From the NCBI GenBank assembly GCA_018820205.1, contig JAHJOK010000033.1, forward strand, positions 1-63,407: DNA of 63,407 bases, given 5' to 3'. The position numbers and the translations under genes were made by a program. Source of the DNA: Alphaproteobacteria bacterium. GTDB taxonomy: Bacteria > Pseudomonadota > Alphaproteobacteria > Caulobacterales > Caulobacteraceae. Positions 7,923-18,945 of this stretch are shown in pieces. Numbering within the stretch: position 1 is the stretch's first letter; the number at the start of each line of letters is the position of its first letter. The notes beneath the pieces were generated by a model. That model was given only the letters and a program-made list of their open reading frames with translations. It made no database searches and was not told the DNA's origin.

Positions 7923-8930
7923 TCAGCCGAAGTAAGCGTCGATCTCCGCCAGATGTTTGCGCTTCTCGGCGTCGGTCAGGAACGAGCCATCGAAGCTGTT
8001 CCTGGCCATCTGGATGATCTGCTCCCGCGTCAGGCCGACGGCCTCGGCCAGCCGGCTGTAGTTGGCGTTCACATAGCCGCCGAAATAGGCCGGATCGTCG
8101 GAGTTCAGGGTCACGTGCAGACCCCGGCGCAGCATCTCGGGAACCGGGTGGTCCTTCAGGTCATCGACGACGCAGAGCTTCAGGTTCGACAGCGGACAGA
8201 CGGTCAGGGTCATCTGCTCGGCCGCAAGACGGACGATCAGGCTCTCATCCTCCATCGAGCGGTTGCCATGGTCCATCCGGTCGATATGCAGCAGGTCCAG
8301 CGCCTCGTGCACATAGGCGGGCGGCCCCTCCTCCCCGGCATGGGCGCACAATTTCAGGCCCAACTCACGCGCGGCGGCGAAGACCCGGACGAATTTCGAC
8401 GGCGGATGCCCCACCTCCGATGAATCCAGCCCCACCCCGATGAAGTGATGCAGGTACGGCTTGGCCATCTCCAGGGTCGCGAACGCCTCCTCTTCGGTCA
8501 GGTGGCGCAGGAAGCTCAGGATCAGGCCGGAGGTCACGCCCAGTTCGGTCTTCGCCCGATCCATCCCCGCGATCAGCCCCTCGACTACGACGCCGAAGTC
8601 GACGCCCCGGTCGGTGTGGGTCTGGGGGTCGAAGAAGATTTCCGCGTGCCGGACATTGTCCGCCGCCGCGCGCTGAAAATAGGCGAAGGCCAGATCCTCA
8701 AAATCCTGACGCGTCTGCAGGACGTTGGCGCCTGCGTAATAGATGTCGAGGAAGTCCTGAAGGTTGGAAAAATCATAGGCGGCGCGGACGGCCTCGACGC
8801 TGTTGAACGGAATCGACACGCCGTTCCTCTGCGCCAGTTCGAACATCAGTTCGGGTTCGAGACTGCCCTCGATATGCAGATGCAGTTCGGCCTTGGGCAG
8901 GCCGGCGATGAAGGCGGTAAGATCGGTCAT
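7923..8930 (-). CDS. adenosine/adenine deaminase family protein, probably adenine deaminase
   Basis: 335 residues of the metal-dependent adenosine deaminase family. Zinc ligands and catalytic residues are visible: KAELHLHIEGSL near the N-terminus (H-x-H), the CAHAGEEG segment (His and Glu), and NSDDPAYFG (Asp pair). The segment GLDSSEVGHPPSKF replaces the G-x-D-L-A-G-x-E-type stretch of true adenosine deaminases and, from memory, matches the fungal/bacterial adenine deaminase subgroup. Adenine to hypoxanthine plus ammonia is therefore the more likely reaction in purine salvage. It lies 21 bases downstream of the NYN gene on the same strand. Confidence 0.85.
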   Translation of the reverse strand: MTDLTAFIAGLPKAELHLHIEGSLEPELMFELAQRNGVSIPFNSVEAVRAAYDFSNLQDFLDIYYAGANVLQTRQDFEDLAFAYFQRAAADNVRHAEIFFDPQTHTDRGVDFGVVVEGLIAGMDRAKTELGVTSGLILSFLRHLTEEEAFATLEMAKPYLHHFIGVGLDSSEVGHPPSKFVRVFAAARELGLKLCAHAGEEGPPAYVHEALDLLHIDRMDHGNRSMEDESLIVRLAAEQMTLTVCPLSNLKLCVVDDLKDHPVPEMLRRGLHVTLNSDDPAYFGGYVNANYSRLAEAVGLTREQIIQMARNSFDGSFLTDAEKRKHLAEIDAYFG

Positions 8931-8951
8931 GGTCCCTCGCTACCAGCGCGA

Positions 8952-9722
8952 TCAGTTCGACACCACCAGACGCAGGTGGCCGCGCTTGATATCGGGGGTC
9001 GGCGGCGGCGGTCCCGGGGGTGGCGCAGGCGCGCCGTTCATACTCCAGCCCGCCGGGCGTTCCACGAAGCCGGATCGGGTCAGGATACGTTCGGGCAGGG
9101 CCGACCGCTCCAGCATCTCGACCTCGATCTCGGTGCGGGCCTGCGCCCATTCCAGAAGCTGACGGTTGTGGCCACGGCCCGGCGGGGCGACGCTGACCAC
9201 CCGCTTGTCTGGAAAGCCCTCATGCAGGAACCGGGTCGTGGCGGCGTGGTCGCCATCGGTGGTGACGATATAGGCGGTGTCGAAGCGATCGGCGGCGGCG
9301 TCGGCGGCGATGGCTAGCGCAAGATTGACGTCGCTCTGCTTTTCCGTGGCGCTCATCCACTGGTGGCCGCAGGCCTGGCAGTCCTCGCCATGGACGACGA
9401 AATGGCCCATCAGGCAACGGACGTCACGCGCTGTCAGGGCTTCCTCATAGGCCAGCATCGCCTGCATCCGGTCGCGGCGTTGGGGCCGGTGGGCGCTGAC
9501 CCAGGTGACGCCCGCCAGACGTTCCGACGGCGGCAGCAGCGCCCGCCCCAGAGCCTGCAGATCCAGCCACAGCAGTTCGCGCCGGTTCAGGTCCAGAATG
9601 GCGTGGTGCAGGTTGAAGCCGTCGACGTACAACCGGGCGCGTTTGCGGAAGACGGGCAGATGAAAGCCGTCGCGGCGCACCGCCGGCGTCTGCCCCCCCG
9701 TCCTGTTCCCGGACCGCGCCAT
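8952..9722 (-). CDS. NYN (PIN-like) domain protein, LabA/DUF88-type putative nuclease
   Basis: About 256 residues. Conserved acidic residues of the NYN fold are visible: YVDGFNLHHA (first Asp), KQSDVNLALAIAADA (second Asp) and YIVTTDGDHAA (Asp pair). There is also a C-x-x-C pair in DCQACGHQW that may bind zinc. A proline-rich linker (APPPGPPPPTP) precedes a short basic tail. The family is thought to be Mg-dependent ribonucleases; the substrate is unknown. ATG 9722 is chosen because a GAGG lies about 8 bases upstream and longer starts would run into argS. Confidence 0.8.
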   Translation of the reverse strand: MARSGNRTGGQTPAVRRDGFHLPVFRKRARLYVDGFNLHHAILDLNRRELLWLDLQALGRALLPPSERLAGVTWVSAHRPQRRDRMQAMLAYEEALTARDVRCLMGHFVVHGEDCQACGHQWMSATEKQSDVNLALAIAADAAADRFDTAYIVTTDGDHAATTRFLHEGFPDKRVVSVAPPGRGHNRQLLEWAQARTEIEVEMLERSALPERILTRSGFVERPAGWSMNGAPAPPPGPPPPTPDIKRGHLRLVVSN

Positions 9723-9792
9723 ATCTGGCCTCGTCACTGCCCCAAGCGGAACAGTTAACCAGCGGGTAACGCCGGAGTCCGTGTCGCGGACG

Positions 9793-11556
9793 CTACATCC
9801 GCTCGGGCGAATCGATTCCCAGCAGGCGCAGGGCGGTCTCCAGCTGGTCCAGCGCCGTCTGCGAAAGAGCCAGACGCGAGGCGACGGTGGCCGGATCGCC
9901 CGCCGCCAGGACCGGGCAGGCCGCATAGAATTTCGAGAACGCCTGGGCCAGACGATAGGCGTGTTCGGCCACCAGATGGGGGCTGCGCTTTTCATAGGCC
10001 TCGGCCGTGGCCTGATCGAAGGCGTCCAGCGTCAAGGCCAGGTCGCGCTCGGCCGGTTCGGCGATGACGATGGGGCCGGTCTGAATGCCTTGCGCCTCGG
10101 CCCGGCGCAGCAGGGATTTGATCCGGACGACCTGATACAGGAGATACGGCCCCGTCTTGCCCTCGAAGCTCATGAACCGGTCCAGGTCGAAGACGTAGCT
10201 GGTGGTGCGGCTGTTCGACAGTTCGGCGAATTTCAGCGCGGCCACGGCGACCTTGGCGGCGATGTCCTCGAACTCGGCATCCGGCAGGTCGGCGCCCAGT
10301 TCGGCCTCTTTCAGCCGCTCGCGGGCCTTCTCGCGGGCCTGGGTGATCAGGTCGTGCAGTTTCAGGACGCCGCCCGCACGCGTCTTGAAGGGTTTGCCGT
10401 CAGCGCCGTTCATGGTGCCGTTGGCGGCGTGTTCCAGTTGGCCCGGCGTGGCGTAGCCGACCTTGCAGGCGGCGCGGAACACCTGTTCGAAATGGTCGGC
10501 CTGACGCTGATCGACGCAATACAGAATCAGGTCGAAATCCTGATCCCGGCGACGTTGCAGGATGGTGGCCAGATCGGTCGTGCCGTACATGGCCGAGCCT
10601 TCGGACGAGATCAGCAACAAGGGCGGCAGTTCGCGTTTTTCGCCCTCTTCGGCCACGCGGATGATCCAGGCCCCCTGATCGAACTCGGCCAGACCCCGCG
10701 CCTTGATGTCCTCGACCATGGCCGGAATCAGCGGATCGGCGTCGCTTTCGCCGTTCCACAGATCGAAGGTGACGCCCAGGGCGCTGAACTCGCGTTCCAG
10801 CGCGGTCTTCGACACCGCCACGAAATGCCGCCACAGGGCGCGGTAGCCGGGGCGACCGGACTGGAGTTCCGCCGTGGCCTTGCGGGCGCGGTCGCGATAG
10901 TCGGCGTCTTCCTTGGCCTTCGCCGCCGCCTGCGGATAGAGCCGCTCCAGATCGTCCAGCGTCACCGGGCTTTGGTCCGGGAACGGGCCTTCGCCTTCGG
11001 ACAGGAAGCCGTCCGCCTTGCCCTCGTCGCCGACGGCTACGATCAGCAGACCCATCTGGAAGCCCCAGTCGCCGAAGTGGGCGTCGCCCCAGACCGTGTC
11101 GCCCCGGAAGCGGAACAGCCGCTTCAGGCTCTCGCCGATGATGGACGAGCGCAGGTGGCCGACGTGCATCGGCTTGGCCACGTTCGGGCCCGCGAAATCG
11201 ACCACGACCCGGCGCGGCTCTGCGACCTGAGAGGCCCCCGCCATCGCGGCGTCGTCAGCCACGGCCTGGGCGCGCAAGGCCAGGGCGGCGTCGGAGAGCT
11301 TCAGGTTGATGAAGCCGGGTCCGGCGACCTCGACCGTCGTCAGGCGCGGGTCGGCGGACAGGCGTTCGGCGACGCGGCTGGCCAGTTCGCGCGGATTGGC
11401 CTTCATCGCCTTGGCGGCGGCGAGCGCGCCGTTGGACTGGAAGTCCGCCAGATCGGGCCGGTCGGATGTGGTGACGCGCGCCAGCGATGCGTCCACGCCT
11501 TCGGCGGCGAAGGCGGCCGCGACCGCTTCGCCCAGGTCGGTCCTCAGATCGGTCAT
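9793..11556 (-). CDS. argS: arginyl-tRNA synthetase
   Basis: 587 residues. The class I signature appears as HVGH within [20 protein letters not shown]. The N-terminal Arg-tRNA-synthetase additional domain (1-110) and the C-terminal DALR anticodon-binding domain (from about 465; the end reads [10 protein letters not shown]) are present. As in most ArgRS proteins a clear KMSKS is absent. The start at 11556 overlaps the previous stop as ATGA. Length is normal. Confidence 0.96.
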   Translation of the reverse strand: MTDLRTDLGEAVAAAFAAEGVDASLARVTTSDRPDLADFQSNGALAAAKAMKANPRELASRVAERLSADPRLTTVEVAGPGFINLKLSDAALALRAQAVADDAAMAGASQVAEPRRVVVDFAGPNVAKPMHVGHLRSSIIGESLKRLFRFRGDTVWGDAHFGDWGFQMGLLIVAVGDEGKADGFLSEGEGPFPDQSPVTLDDLERLYPQAAAKAKEDADYRDRARKATAELQSGRPGYRALWRHFVAVSKTALEREFSALGVTFDLWNGESDADPLIPAMVEDIKARGLAEFDQGAWIIRVAEEGEKRELPPLLLISSEGSAMYGTTDLATILQRRRDQDFDLILYCVDQRQADHFEQVFRAACKVGYATPGQLEHAANGTMNGADGKPFKTRAGGVLKLHDLITQAREKARERLKEAELGADLPDAEFEDIAAKVAVAALKFAELSNSRTTSYVFDLDRFMSFEGKTGPYLLYQVVRIKSLLRRAEAQGIQTGPIVIAEPAERDLALTLDAFDQATAEAYEKRSPHLVAEHAYRLAQAFSKFYAACPVLAAGDPATVASRLALSQTALDQLETALRLLGIDSPERM

Positions 11557-12218
11557 TGGTCGGGAGCGCTCGCCGCCTGCCCCGCGTTGATGCGGAAGCG
11601 GCTGCCGGTGCGGTTGAACTCGGCCATCTCGGGCGTGACGTCGAAGCCGACCAGAACCTCGAAATTGCCGCCGCTGGTCTCGGCAGTGGCGCGCGGGATC
11701 AGCACCGACTGTTCCTGGGTCACAGTGGCGACGGACTGACCCTCGAAATCGACCGGCATGTCGAAATATTCCTTGGCCAGCACGGCTGTGTTCCGCTCTG
11801 TCACTGCGATCCAGTAGCGATAGGTGCGCTGGCCGGATGCCGCCTGCGGTCCGCGACCCAGGTTGAACAGGATGTTCAGTTGCACGGTGATCGGCTCGTC
11901 GGACAGGTACGAACAGCCGGCCGTCACCCCCTCGATCTCCCCGGTATAGCCGACGGCGGCGGACGCGGCGCGACCGTCCTCCAACTCCACATAACGGGCG
12001 GCGTCGTAGAGGATCTTCACGAACGGACACGGTCCGGCGTTGGCGACCGAGCGCAGGGGCGCGATGCGGGGGGCGCGGCTGCGGGCGCCGTTGGCTTCCT
12101 GCTGCTCCTGCGGGCTGCGGCCGCGCTGGGAACGCTGGTCCTGGCTGCTCTGGGCGGAAGCGGCGTCGGCCGAGGCGAGAAGCGCCAGGGCGGCAAGGGC
12201 GGCAGTCGCAAGACGCAT
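11553..12218 (-). CDS. exported hypothetical protein upstream of argS
   Basis: 221 residues with a Sec signal peptide ([22 protein letters not shown]) followed by a low-complexity S/Q/R-rich stretch (residues 22-50) and a globular part with two cysteines (GPCPFVK and TAGCSYL). I do not recognise a characterised family. The mature part looks like a beta-rich periplasmic protein of about 170 residues. It overlaps argS by 4 bases, so the two are cotranscribed and probably translationally coupled. Confidence 0.75.
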   Translation of the reverse strand: MRLATAALAALALLASADAASAQSSQDQRSQRGRSPQEQQEANGARSRAPRIAPLRSVANAGPCPFVKILYDAARYVELEDGRAASAAVGYTGEIEGVTAGCSYLSDEPITVQLNILFNLGRGPQAASGQRTYRYWIAVTERNTAVLAKEYFDMPVDFEGQSVATVTQEQSVLIPRATAETSGGNFEVLVGFDVTPEMAEFNRTGSRFRINAGQAASAPDQ

Positions 12219-12356
12219 ACGTGTAAAATCCGGAATCTGGGGCGCTGACGCGATCACCGTCAGGCTTCCCGCCTGATAGCGGCTAAAGCGAGGCGTCGCA
12301 AACCTTTGACGGCGTCCGGAGTGGCGACGCAGGCCGGGAACGACTAGGTTCCGACC

Positions 12357-13328
12357 ATGGACCTCATGGCCCCCTCCCCCGCCGTCGCGCTGCGGCCGCT
12401 GACCGTGCGGATGGCGACCCCCCGCGGCTTCTGCGCCGGCGTGGACAGGGCCATCCAGATCGTGGAGCGCGCGATCGCGAAATTCGGCGCGCCCGTCTAT
12501 GTCCGCCACGAGATCGTGCACAACAAACATGTTGTGGACCGGCTGAAGGCTTTGGGGGCCGTGTTCGTCAAGGAACTGGACGAATGCCCGGACGACCGGC
12601 CGGTGGTGTTTTCGGCGCACGGCGTGCCCAAGTCCGTGCCCGCCACCGCCCGAGCGCGTGAACTGCTTTTTCTGGACGCCACCTGCCCGCTGGTTTCCAA
12701 GGTCCATGTCGAGGCGGAGCGGCACCACGCGAACGGCCGCCACATAATTCTGATCGGCCACGCCGGCCATCCCGAGGTGGTCGGCACGATGGGTCAGTTG
12801 CCCGATGGCGCAATCAGCCTGGTCGAGACGGTAGAAGACGCGGAGACATTCCAGCGGCCCGGCGAACAACCGCTGGCCTATGCGACCCAGACGACCCTGT
12901 CGCTGGACGACACCTCGGAGATTCTGCGTGTGCTCAAGGGGCGGTTCCCGGAACTGCCAGACCCGCACAAGGAAGACATCTGCTACGCCACGACCAATCG
13001 CCAGGATGCGGTCAAAAAGCTGGCCGACGGATCGGACCTGGTGCTGGTGGTGGGATCGAAGAACTCTTCCAACTCGGTGCGGCTGGTGGAAGTCGCCCTG
13101 CGCGCCGGGGCCGCCGACGCGCGGCTGATCGACGATGCCTCGCACATCGACTGGGGCTGGCTGGAGGGTGTGTCCACCGTCGGCGTGACCGCCGGCGCCT
13201 CGGCCCCCGAGCCGCTGGTCCAGGCCGTCGTCGAGGCGTTGCGTCAGCGGTTCGACGTCACCCTGGCCGACGATCCGGGCGAGCCGGAGACGGTGACGTT
13301 CAAACTGCCCCGCGCGCTGACCGGCTAA
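12357..13328 (+). CDS. ispH: 4-hydroxy-3-methylbut-2-enyl diphosphate reductase
   Basis: 323 residues with the three cysteines of the [4Fe-4S] cluster in [23 protein letters not shown] and [11 protein letters not shown], plus the conserved [11 protein letters not shown] and [10 protein letters not shown]. It catalyses the last step of the non-mevalonate isoprenoid pathway, making IPP and DMAPP. It is divergent from the exported-protein gene, with a 138-base shared upstream region. Confidence 0.96.
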   Translation: MDLMAPSPAVALRPLTVRMATPRGFCAGVDRAIQIVERAIAKFGAPVYVRHEIVHNKHVVDRLKALGAVFVKELDECPDDRPVVFSAHGVPKSVPATARARELLFLDATCPLVSKVHVEAERHHANGRHIILIGHAGHPEVVGTMGQLPDGAISLVETVEDAETFQRPGEQPLAYATQTTLSLDDTSEILRVLKGRFPELPDPHKEDICYATTNRQDAVKKLADGSDLVLVVGSKNSSNSVRLVEVALRAGAADARLIDDASHIDWGWLEGVSTVGVTAGASAPEPLVQAVVEALRQRFDVTLADDPGEPETVTFKLPRALTG

Positions 13329-13440
13329 ATCCAATCAAGGCGCGATTCGTCCGTTCGCGGAGGTGTCGCGATCACGGCCGGACTCGTCCCCGTCGACTCC
13401 CGGGTTTATGCTGACGCAGGACGGGTTTCAGGAGGCCGGA

Positions 13441-14484
13441 TTGGATCAACGGACAACGCGACGGCGCGGCGGCGGGCAGACCATCGTCGACGTCGCGAAA
13501 CATGCCGGGGTGTCGGCCATGACCGTGTCACGGGTCGTGAACGGCGAGGCCAATGTGCGCGAGGACACGCGCCGCCGGGTGACCGAAGCCATCCGCGAAC
13601 TTAGCTACTCGCCCAATCCCGCCGCGCGCAGCCTGGCCAGCGCTCAATCGATCCGCATCGGCCTGCTATATTCGAACCCCAGCGCGGCCTATCTGAGCGA
13701 GTTCCTGCTGGGCAGTCTGGATCAGTGCAGCCGCAGCGCGATCCAGTTGATCGTCGAGAAATGCGACGCCGAGGACAGTGAACAGGCCGCCGTCGATCAC
13801 ATGGTCCTGTCCGGCGTCGACGGCGTGATCCTGCCGCCGCCGCTGTGCGATTCTCACACGATCGTCGCTGGACTGGCCGCCGCCGGCATTCCGACCGTCG
13901 TCGTGGCGACCGGACACCCGCCCGCCTCCGCCTCGGCCATCCGCATCGACGATCACAGGGCGGCGGAGACGATGACACGCCACCTGATCGACATCGGGCA
14001 CGCGCGGATCGGGTTCGTGCGCGGACATCCCAACCAGACGGCGAGCCAGTTGCGCTATGACGGCTATGCTGCAGCCCTGTCGGCCGCCGGTCTGCCGCTG
14101 GACCCGTCGCTCGTGGTCCAGGGCTATTTCACCTATCATTCGGGTCTGGACGCCGCCGACGCCCTGCTGGAGCTGTCGACCCGGCCGTCCGCCATCTTCG
14201 CCAGCAATGACGACATGGCCGCCGCCGCTATCGCCGTGGCGCATCGGCGCGGGCTGGACGTGCCCCGCGACCTGACCGTGTGCGGCTTTGACGACACGGC
14301 CCTGGCCACCACGGTCTGGCCCGAACTGACCACCATTCGCCAGCCGGTGGCCGAGATGTCGCGCCATGCGGTGCTGCTGTTGCTGGAGTCGATTCGCCGC
14401 AAGTCAGAGGGGAAGCCGGTGCAGCCCGTGAACGAGGTCATGGACTTCACCCTGATCCAGCGTCACTCGGACGGCGCACCGTGA
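13441..14484 (+). CDS. LacI-family transcriptional regulator
   Basis: About 347 residues. The N-terminal helix-turn-helix reads TIVDVAKHAGVSAMTVSRVVNG, followed by a hinge and a periplasmic-binding-protein-like sugar-sensing domain (ASNDDMAAAAIAVAHRRG, VCGFDDTALA). I prefer TTG 13441 because a GGAGG sits 5 bases upstream; ATG 13408 and GTG 13363 are in-frame alternatives with poorer sites. It stands at the left edge of the xylan/glucuronate block and converges on the transporter/mannonate dehydratase genes. It is a candidate to bind the AGCGCT-centred palindromes found further on, but no site is obvious at its own promoter. Confidence 0.9.
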   Translation: MDQRTTRRRGGGQTIVDVAKHAGVSAMTVSRVVNGEANVREDTRRRVTEAIRELSYSPNPAARSLASAQSIRIGLLYSNPSAAYLSEFLLGSLDQCSRSAIQLIVEKCDAEDSEQAAVDHMVLSGVDGVILPPPLCDSHTIVAGLAAAGIPTVVVATGHPPASASAIRIDDHRAAETMTRHLIDIGHARIGFVRGHPNQTASQLRYDGYAAALSAAGLPLDPSLVVQGYFTYHSGLDAADALLELSTRPSAIFASNDDMAAAAIAVAHRRGLDVPRDLTVCGFDDTALATTVWPELTTIRQPVAEMSRHAVLLLLESIRRKSEGKPVQPVNEVMDFTLIQRHSDGAP

Positions 14485-14548
14485 ACGCCGAACGCGAAGG
14501 CCGCGGGCAGTCGCAAGCTCGGTGAGACAGTTCGCTGATCCTTCCGCC

Positions 14549-16207
14549 TCACTGGTGGATATCGACGTCCTTGCCCTCGCGCACCAGCATCACGCCGACC
14601 ACCGCCGTCAGCACGGCGATGACCACCGGATACCAGAGGCCGTAGTAGATGTTGCCGGTCGCCGCGACGATGGCGAAGGCCGTCGTCGGCAGGAAGCCTC
14701 CGAACCAGCCATTGCCGATATGATAGGGCAGCGACATCGAGGTGTAGCGGATGTTGGTTGGGAACATCTCCACCAGCGCCGCCGCGATCGGCCCGTAGAC
14801 CATGGTCACATAGAAGACGAGCACAAACAGGATGGCGATGGTCAGCGGCTTGTTCACCAGCGCGCTGTCCGCCTTGGCGGGGTAGCCGGCGGTGGTCAGG
14901 GCCGCGCCCAGTCCCGCCTCCCATGAGGTGCGCGCCGGTCCGAATTCGGCGGCCGGCATCGCCTCGCCCCTGAAACTGGACACGACCTCATTGCCGATGC
15001 GGACTTCCGCGACCGTTCCAGCGGGCGCAGCCACGTTGTCATAGGTGATGCCCGCCTTGGCCAGATAGGATTTGGCTACGTCGCAGGATGTGCTGAACGT
15101 GGTCTTGCCGATCGGATCGAACTGGAACGAACAGTCCGCCGGATCCGCGTAGATCGCCACGGGCGATGACGCTGTCGCCGCCGCCAGTTGGGGGTTGGCC
15201 GCCCCGGTGAGCGCATGGAACAGCGGGAAATAGGTCAGGGCGGCGATCAGACAGCCGCCCAGGATGATCGGCTTTCGCCCCACCTTGTCTGACAGCCAAC
15301 CCCAGAAGACGAAGAACGGCGTGGCCAGCAGCAACGCCACCGCAATCATCAGATTGGCCAGCGGTCCGTCGACCTTCAGCGTCTTCTCCAGGAAGAACAG
15401 GGCGTAGAACTGGCCCGTGTACCACACCACCGCCTGACCGGCGGCGAGGCCGAACAGGGCGATCAGAACCAGCCGCAGGTTGGGCCATTTGCCGAAGCTG
15501 TCCTTCAGCGGCGTGATCGATGCCTTGCCCTCGGCCTTCATCCGCTCGAAGGCGGGACTCTCGGCCAGCTTCAGCCGGATCAGCAGAGAGACGCCCAGCA
15601 TCAGGATCGACAGCAGGAACGGAATCCGCCAGCCCCAGTCCAGGAAGGCCTCTTCGCCCAAGGCGTATCGCGTGCCCAGAATGACCACCAGGCTGATCAT
15701 CAACCCCGCCGTCGCCGTGATCTGGATGAAGGACGTATAGAGACCGCGTTTCCCGGGCGGAGCGTGCTCGGCGACATAGGTGGCCGCGCCGCCGTACTCG
15801 CCGCCCAGGGCCAGACCCTGCAACAGCCGCATCAGCACCAGGATGATCGGGGCCGCGATGCCGATGGCCGCATAGTTGGGCAACAGGCCAACGACAAAGG
15901 TCGACAGCCCCATCAGCAGCATCGTCACCAGAAAGGTGTTCTTGCGTCCCCACAGGTCGCCCAGCCGCCCGAACACGATCGCCCCGAACGGCCGGACCGC
16001 GAACCCGGCCGCGAACGCCATCAGGGCGAAGATGTAGCCTGTCGTCTCGTTCACCCCGGAAAAGAACTGGGCCGTGATGATCGTGGCCAGCGAGCCGTAC
16101 AGATAGAAGTCGTACCACTCGATCACCGTGCCCACGGACGAGGCCAGAATGACCAGCCGGTCGTCCTTGCCAATGGTTCGGTCGGCATCCGCCGGGACGT
16201 CCGTCAT
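14549..16207 (-). CDS. MFS transporter, metabolite:H+ symporter type, with a large soluble insertion
   Basis: 552 residues. The N-terminus SSVGTVIEWYDFYLYGSLA and the loop GRLGDLWGRKNTF mark the MHS (sugar/organic acid:H+ symporter) group of the major facilitator superfamily. Between helices near residues 330 and 455 there is an insert of about 120 hydrophilic residues with two cysteines (ADCSF, STSCD), absent from compact MFS proteins. It is the last gene of the mannonate dehydratase/transporter operon (3-base spacing). An organic or sugar acid substrate is inferred from context. Confidence 0.85.
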   Translation of the reverse strand: MTDVPADADRTIGKDDRLVILASSVGTVIEWYDFYLYGSLATIITAQFFSGVNETTGYIFALMAFAAGFAVRPFGAIVFGRLGDLWGRKNTFLVTMLLMGLSTFVVGLLPNYAAIGIAAPIILVLMRLLQGLALGGEYGGAATYVAEHAPPGKRGLYTSFIQITATAGLMISLVVILGTRYALGEEAFLDWGWRIPFLLSILMLGVSLLIRLKLAESPAFERMKAEGKASITPLKDSFGKWPNLRLVLIALFGLAAGQAVVWYTGQFYALFFLEKTLKVDGPLANLMIAVALLLATPFFVFWGWLSDKVGRKPIILGGCLIAALTYFPLFHALTGAANPQLAAATASSPVAIYADPADCSFQFDPIGKTTFSTSCDVAKSYLAKAGITYDNVAAPAGTVAEVRIGNEVVSSFRGEAMPAAEFGPARTSWEAGLGAALTTAGYPAKADSALVNKPLTIAILFVLVFYVTMVYGPIAAALVEMFPTNIRYTSMSLPYHIGNGWFGGFLPTTAFAIVAATGNIYYGLWYPVVIAVLTAVVGVMLVREGKDVDIHQ

Positions 16208-16210
16208 GGG

Positions 16211-17506
<1,296 letters not shown>

Positions 17507-17569
17507 GGTCGCCCTTTCCGGTTTCCTCTTGGGGTCGGGCGCGCGTCTGGCGGCGCGCCTCGGCCGAAC

Positions 17570-18787
17570 TCACCAGTCGTGCATCGTCCCGTCTTCGAGC
17601 CGGTTCACCGGCAGATAGGCGCGCGAATACGGGTGCTTCGCCGCCAGATCTTCGTCGATGTCCACGCCCAGGCCCGGCTCGTTTCCGGGATGCAGGGCGC
17701 CGTTCGCGAAACTGTAGGCATGGGGAAAGACGGCGTCGGTCTCGGTCGTGTGGCGCATGTATTCCTGGATGCCGAAGTTCGGAATCGACAGGTCGAAATG
17801 CAGGGCTGCCGCCATCGAGACCGGCGACAGGTCGGTCGCCCCGTGACAGCCGGTGCGCACCCCGTAGATGTCAGCCAGGGCCGCGATCCGCCTCAGGTGC
17901 GTGATCCCGCCCGCATGCACGACCGTGGCGCGGATATAGTCGATCAGCCGCTCCTCGATCAGCTGTTTGCAGTCCCACAGGGTGTTGAAGATCTCGCCGA
18001 CGGCCAACGGCGTTGTCGTGTGCTGGCGGATCAGGCGGAAGGCGGACTGATCCTCGGCCGGGGTGGCGTCCTCCAGCCAGAACGGGCGATAGGGCTCCAG
18101 ATCCTTGCCCAGCCGCCCGGCCTCGATCGGCGTCAGCCGGTGATGGATGTCGTGCAGCAGATGCACGTCCCAGCCCAGTTCCTCTCGCGCCGCCTTGAAC
18201 AGCGGTTCGACCGAGCGAAGGTATTTCTCCGTGGACCAAAGGTTCTCGGTCGGCAGGTCGGCATCGGCCGGCTCGTAGAATCCGAACGTCTTGGACACGC
18301 CATAGGTCGAGGCCAGACCCGGCACGCCCGACTGCAACCGGATGGCCTTGTAGCCCAGGTCGCGATAGCGCCGAGCCTCGGCCACTGTCTCGTCGATAGT
18401 TGTGCCGTTGGCATGGCCGTACACCAGGACGTCGTCGCGGCACGCCCCGCCCAGCAACTGATACAATGGCAGTCCCGCGGCCTTGGCCTTGATGTCCCAC
18501 AGCGCCATGTCCACAGCCGCGATAGCCGACATCCCGACCGGACCGCGCCGCCAGTAGGCGCCCTTGTAAAGGTACTGCCAGGTATCCTCGATGCGGTGGG
18601 CGTCACGACCGATCAGCAGCGGCACGACGTGGTCGGTCAGATAGCTGGCGACCGACAGTTCGCGCCCGTTCAGGGTCGCGTCGCCGACGCCGGTCAGCCC
18701 GTCCTCGGTCTCGATCTTCAGGGTGACGAAATTCCGCCCGGGACACGTCACGATCACCCGCGCGCTGCGGATCTTCAAGGGCGCCAC
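17570..18787 (-). CDS. manD: D-mannonate dehydratase (ManD type, enolase superfamily)
   Basis: 405 residues. The MLE-like enolase-superfamily N-domain ([19 protein letters not shown]) is followed by a barrel with [20 protein letters not shown] and C-terminal active-site segments ([12 protein letters not shown] and the end [11 protein letters not shown]). The C-terminal segment matches RspA/ManD-type mannonate dehydratases, including Caulobacter ones (from memory). It converts D-mannonate to 2-keto-3-deoxygluconate in the glucuronate pathway. It is first in a three-gene operon and divergent from GH67, with a LacI-type palindrome between them. Other glucuronate-pathway enzymes (uronate isomerase, fructuronate reductase, KDG kinase) are not in the window. 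Confidence 0.88.
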   Translation of the reverse strand: MAPLKIRSARVIVTCPGRNFVTLKIETEDGLTGVGDATLNGRELSVASYLTDHVVPLLIGRDAHRIEDTWQYLYKGAYWRRGPVGMSAIAAVDMALWDIKAKAAGLPLYQLLGGACRDDVLVYGHANGTTIDETVAEARRYRDLGYKAIRLQSGVPGLASTYGVSKTFGFYEPADADLPTENLWSTEKYLRSVEPLFKAAREELGWDVHLLHDIHHRLTPIEAGRLGKDLEPYRPFWLEDATPAEDQSAFRLIRQHTTTPLAVGEIFNTLWDCKQLIEERLIDYIRATVVHAGGITHLRRIAALADIYGVRTGCHGATDLSPVSMAAALHFDLSIPNFGIQEYMRHTTETDAVFPHAYSFANGALHPGNEPGLGVDIDEDLAAKHPYSRAYLPVNRLEDGTMHDW

Positions 18788-18852
18788 CGGTCTCCTCCCT
18801 GCGACGCTGTGCGTCGTCCCTACGGCTTGGTCTGTCGCCAGGCTCGTGTAAT

Positions 18853-18866
18853 GATAGCGCTACCAG
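18853..18866. promoter_or_regulatory. LacI-type operator TGATAGCGCTACCA between manD and GH67
   Basis: 14-bp near-palindrome centred on AGCGCT, 66 bases from the manD start and 79 bases from the GH67 start. The identical 14-mer occurs at 54443-54456, and close variants at 36430-36443 and 51917-51930. It can serve both divergent promoters. Confidence 0.75.
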
Positions 18867-18945
18867 AATGCAGCCGCCTTCGCTTGTCAACGGCGAAGGG
18901 CGTTTGAACAGCGAGAACCCGCCAACGGGTCAGTGGAGGAAGACG

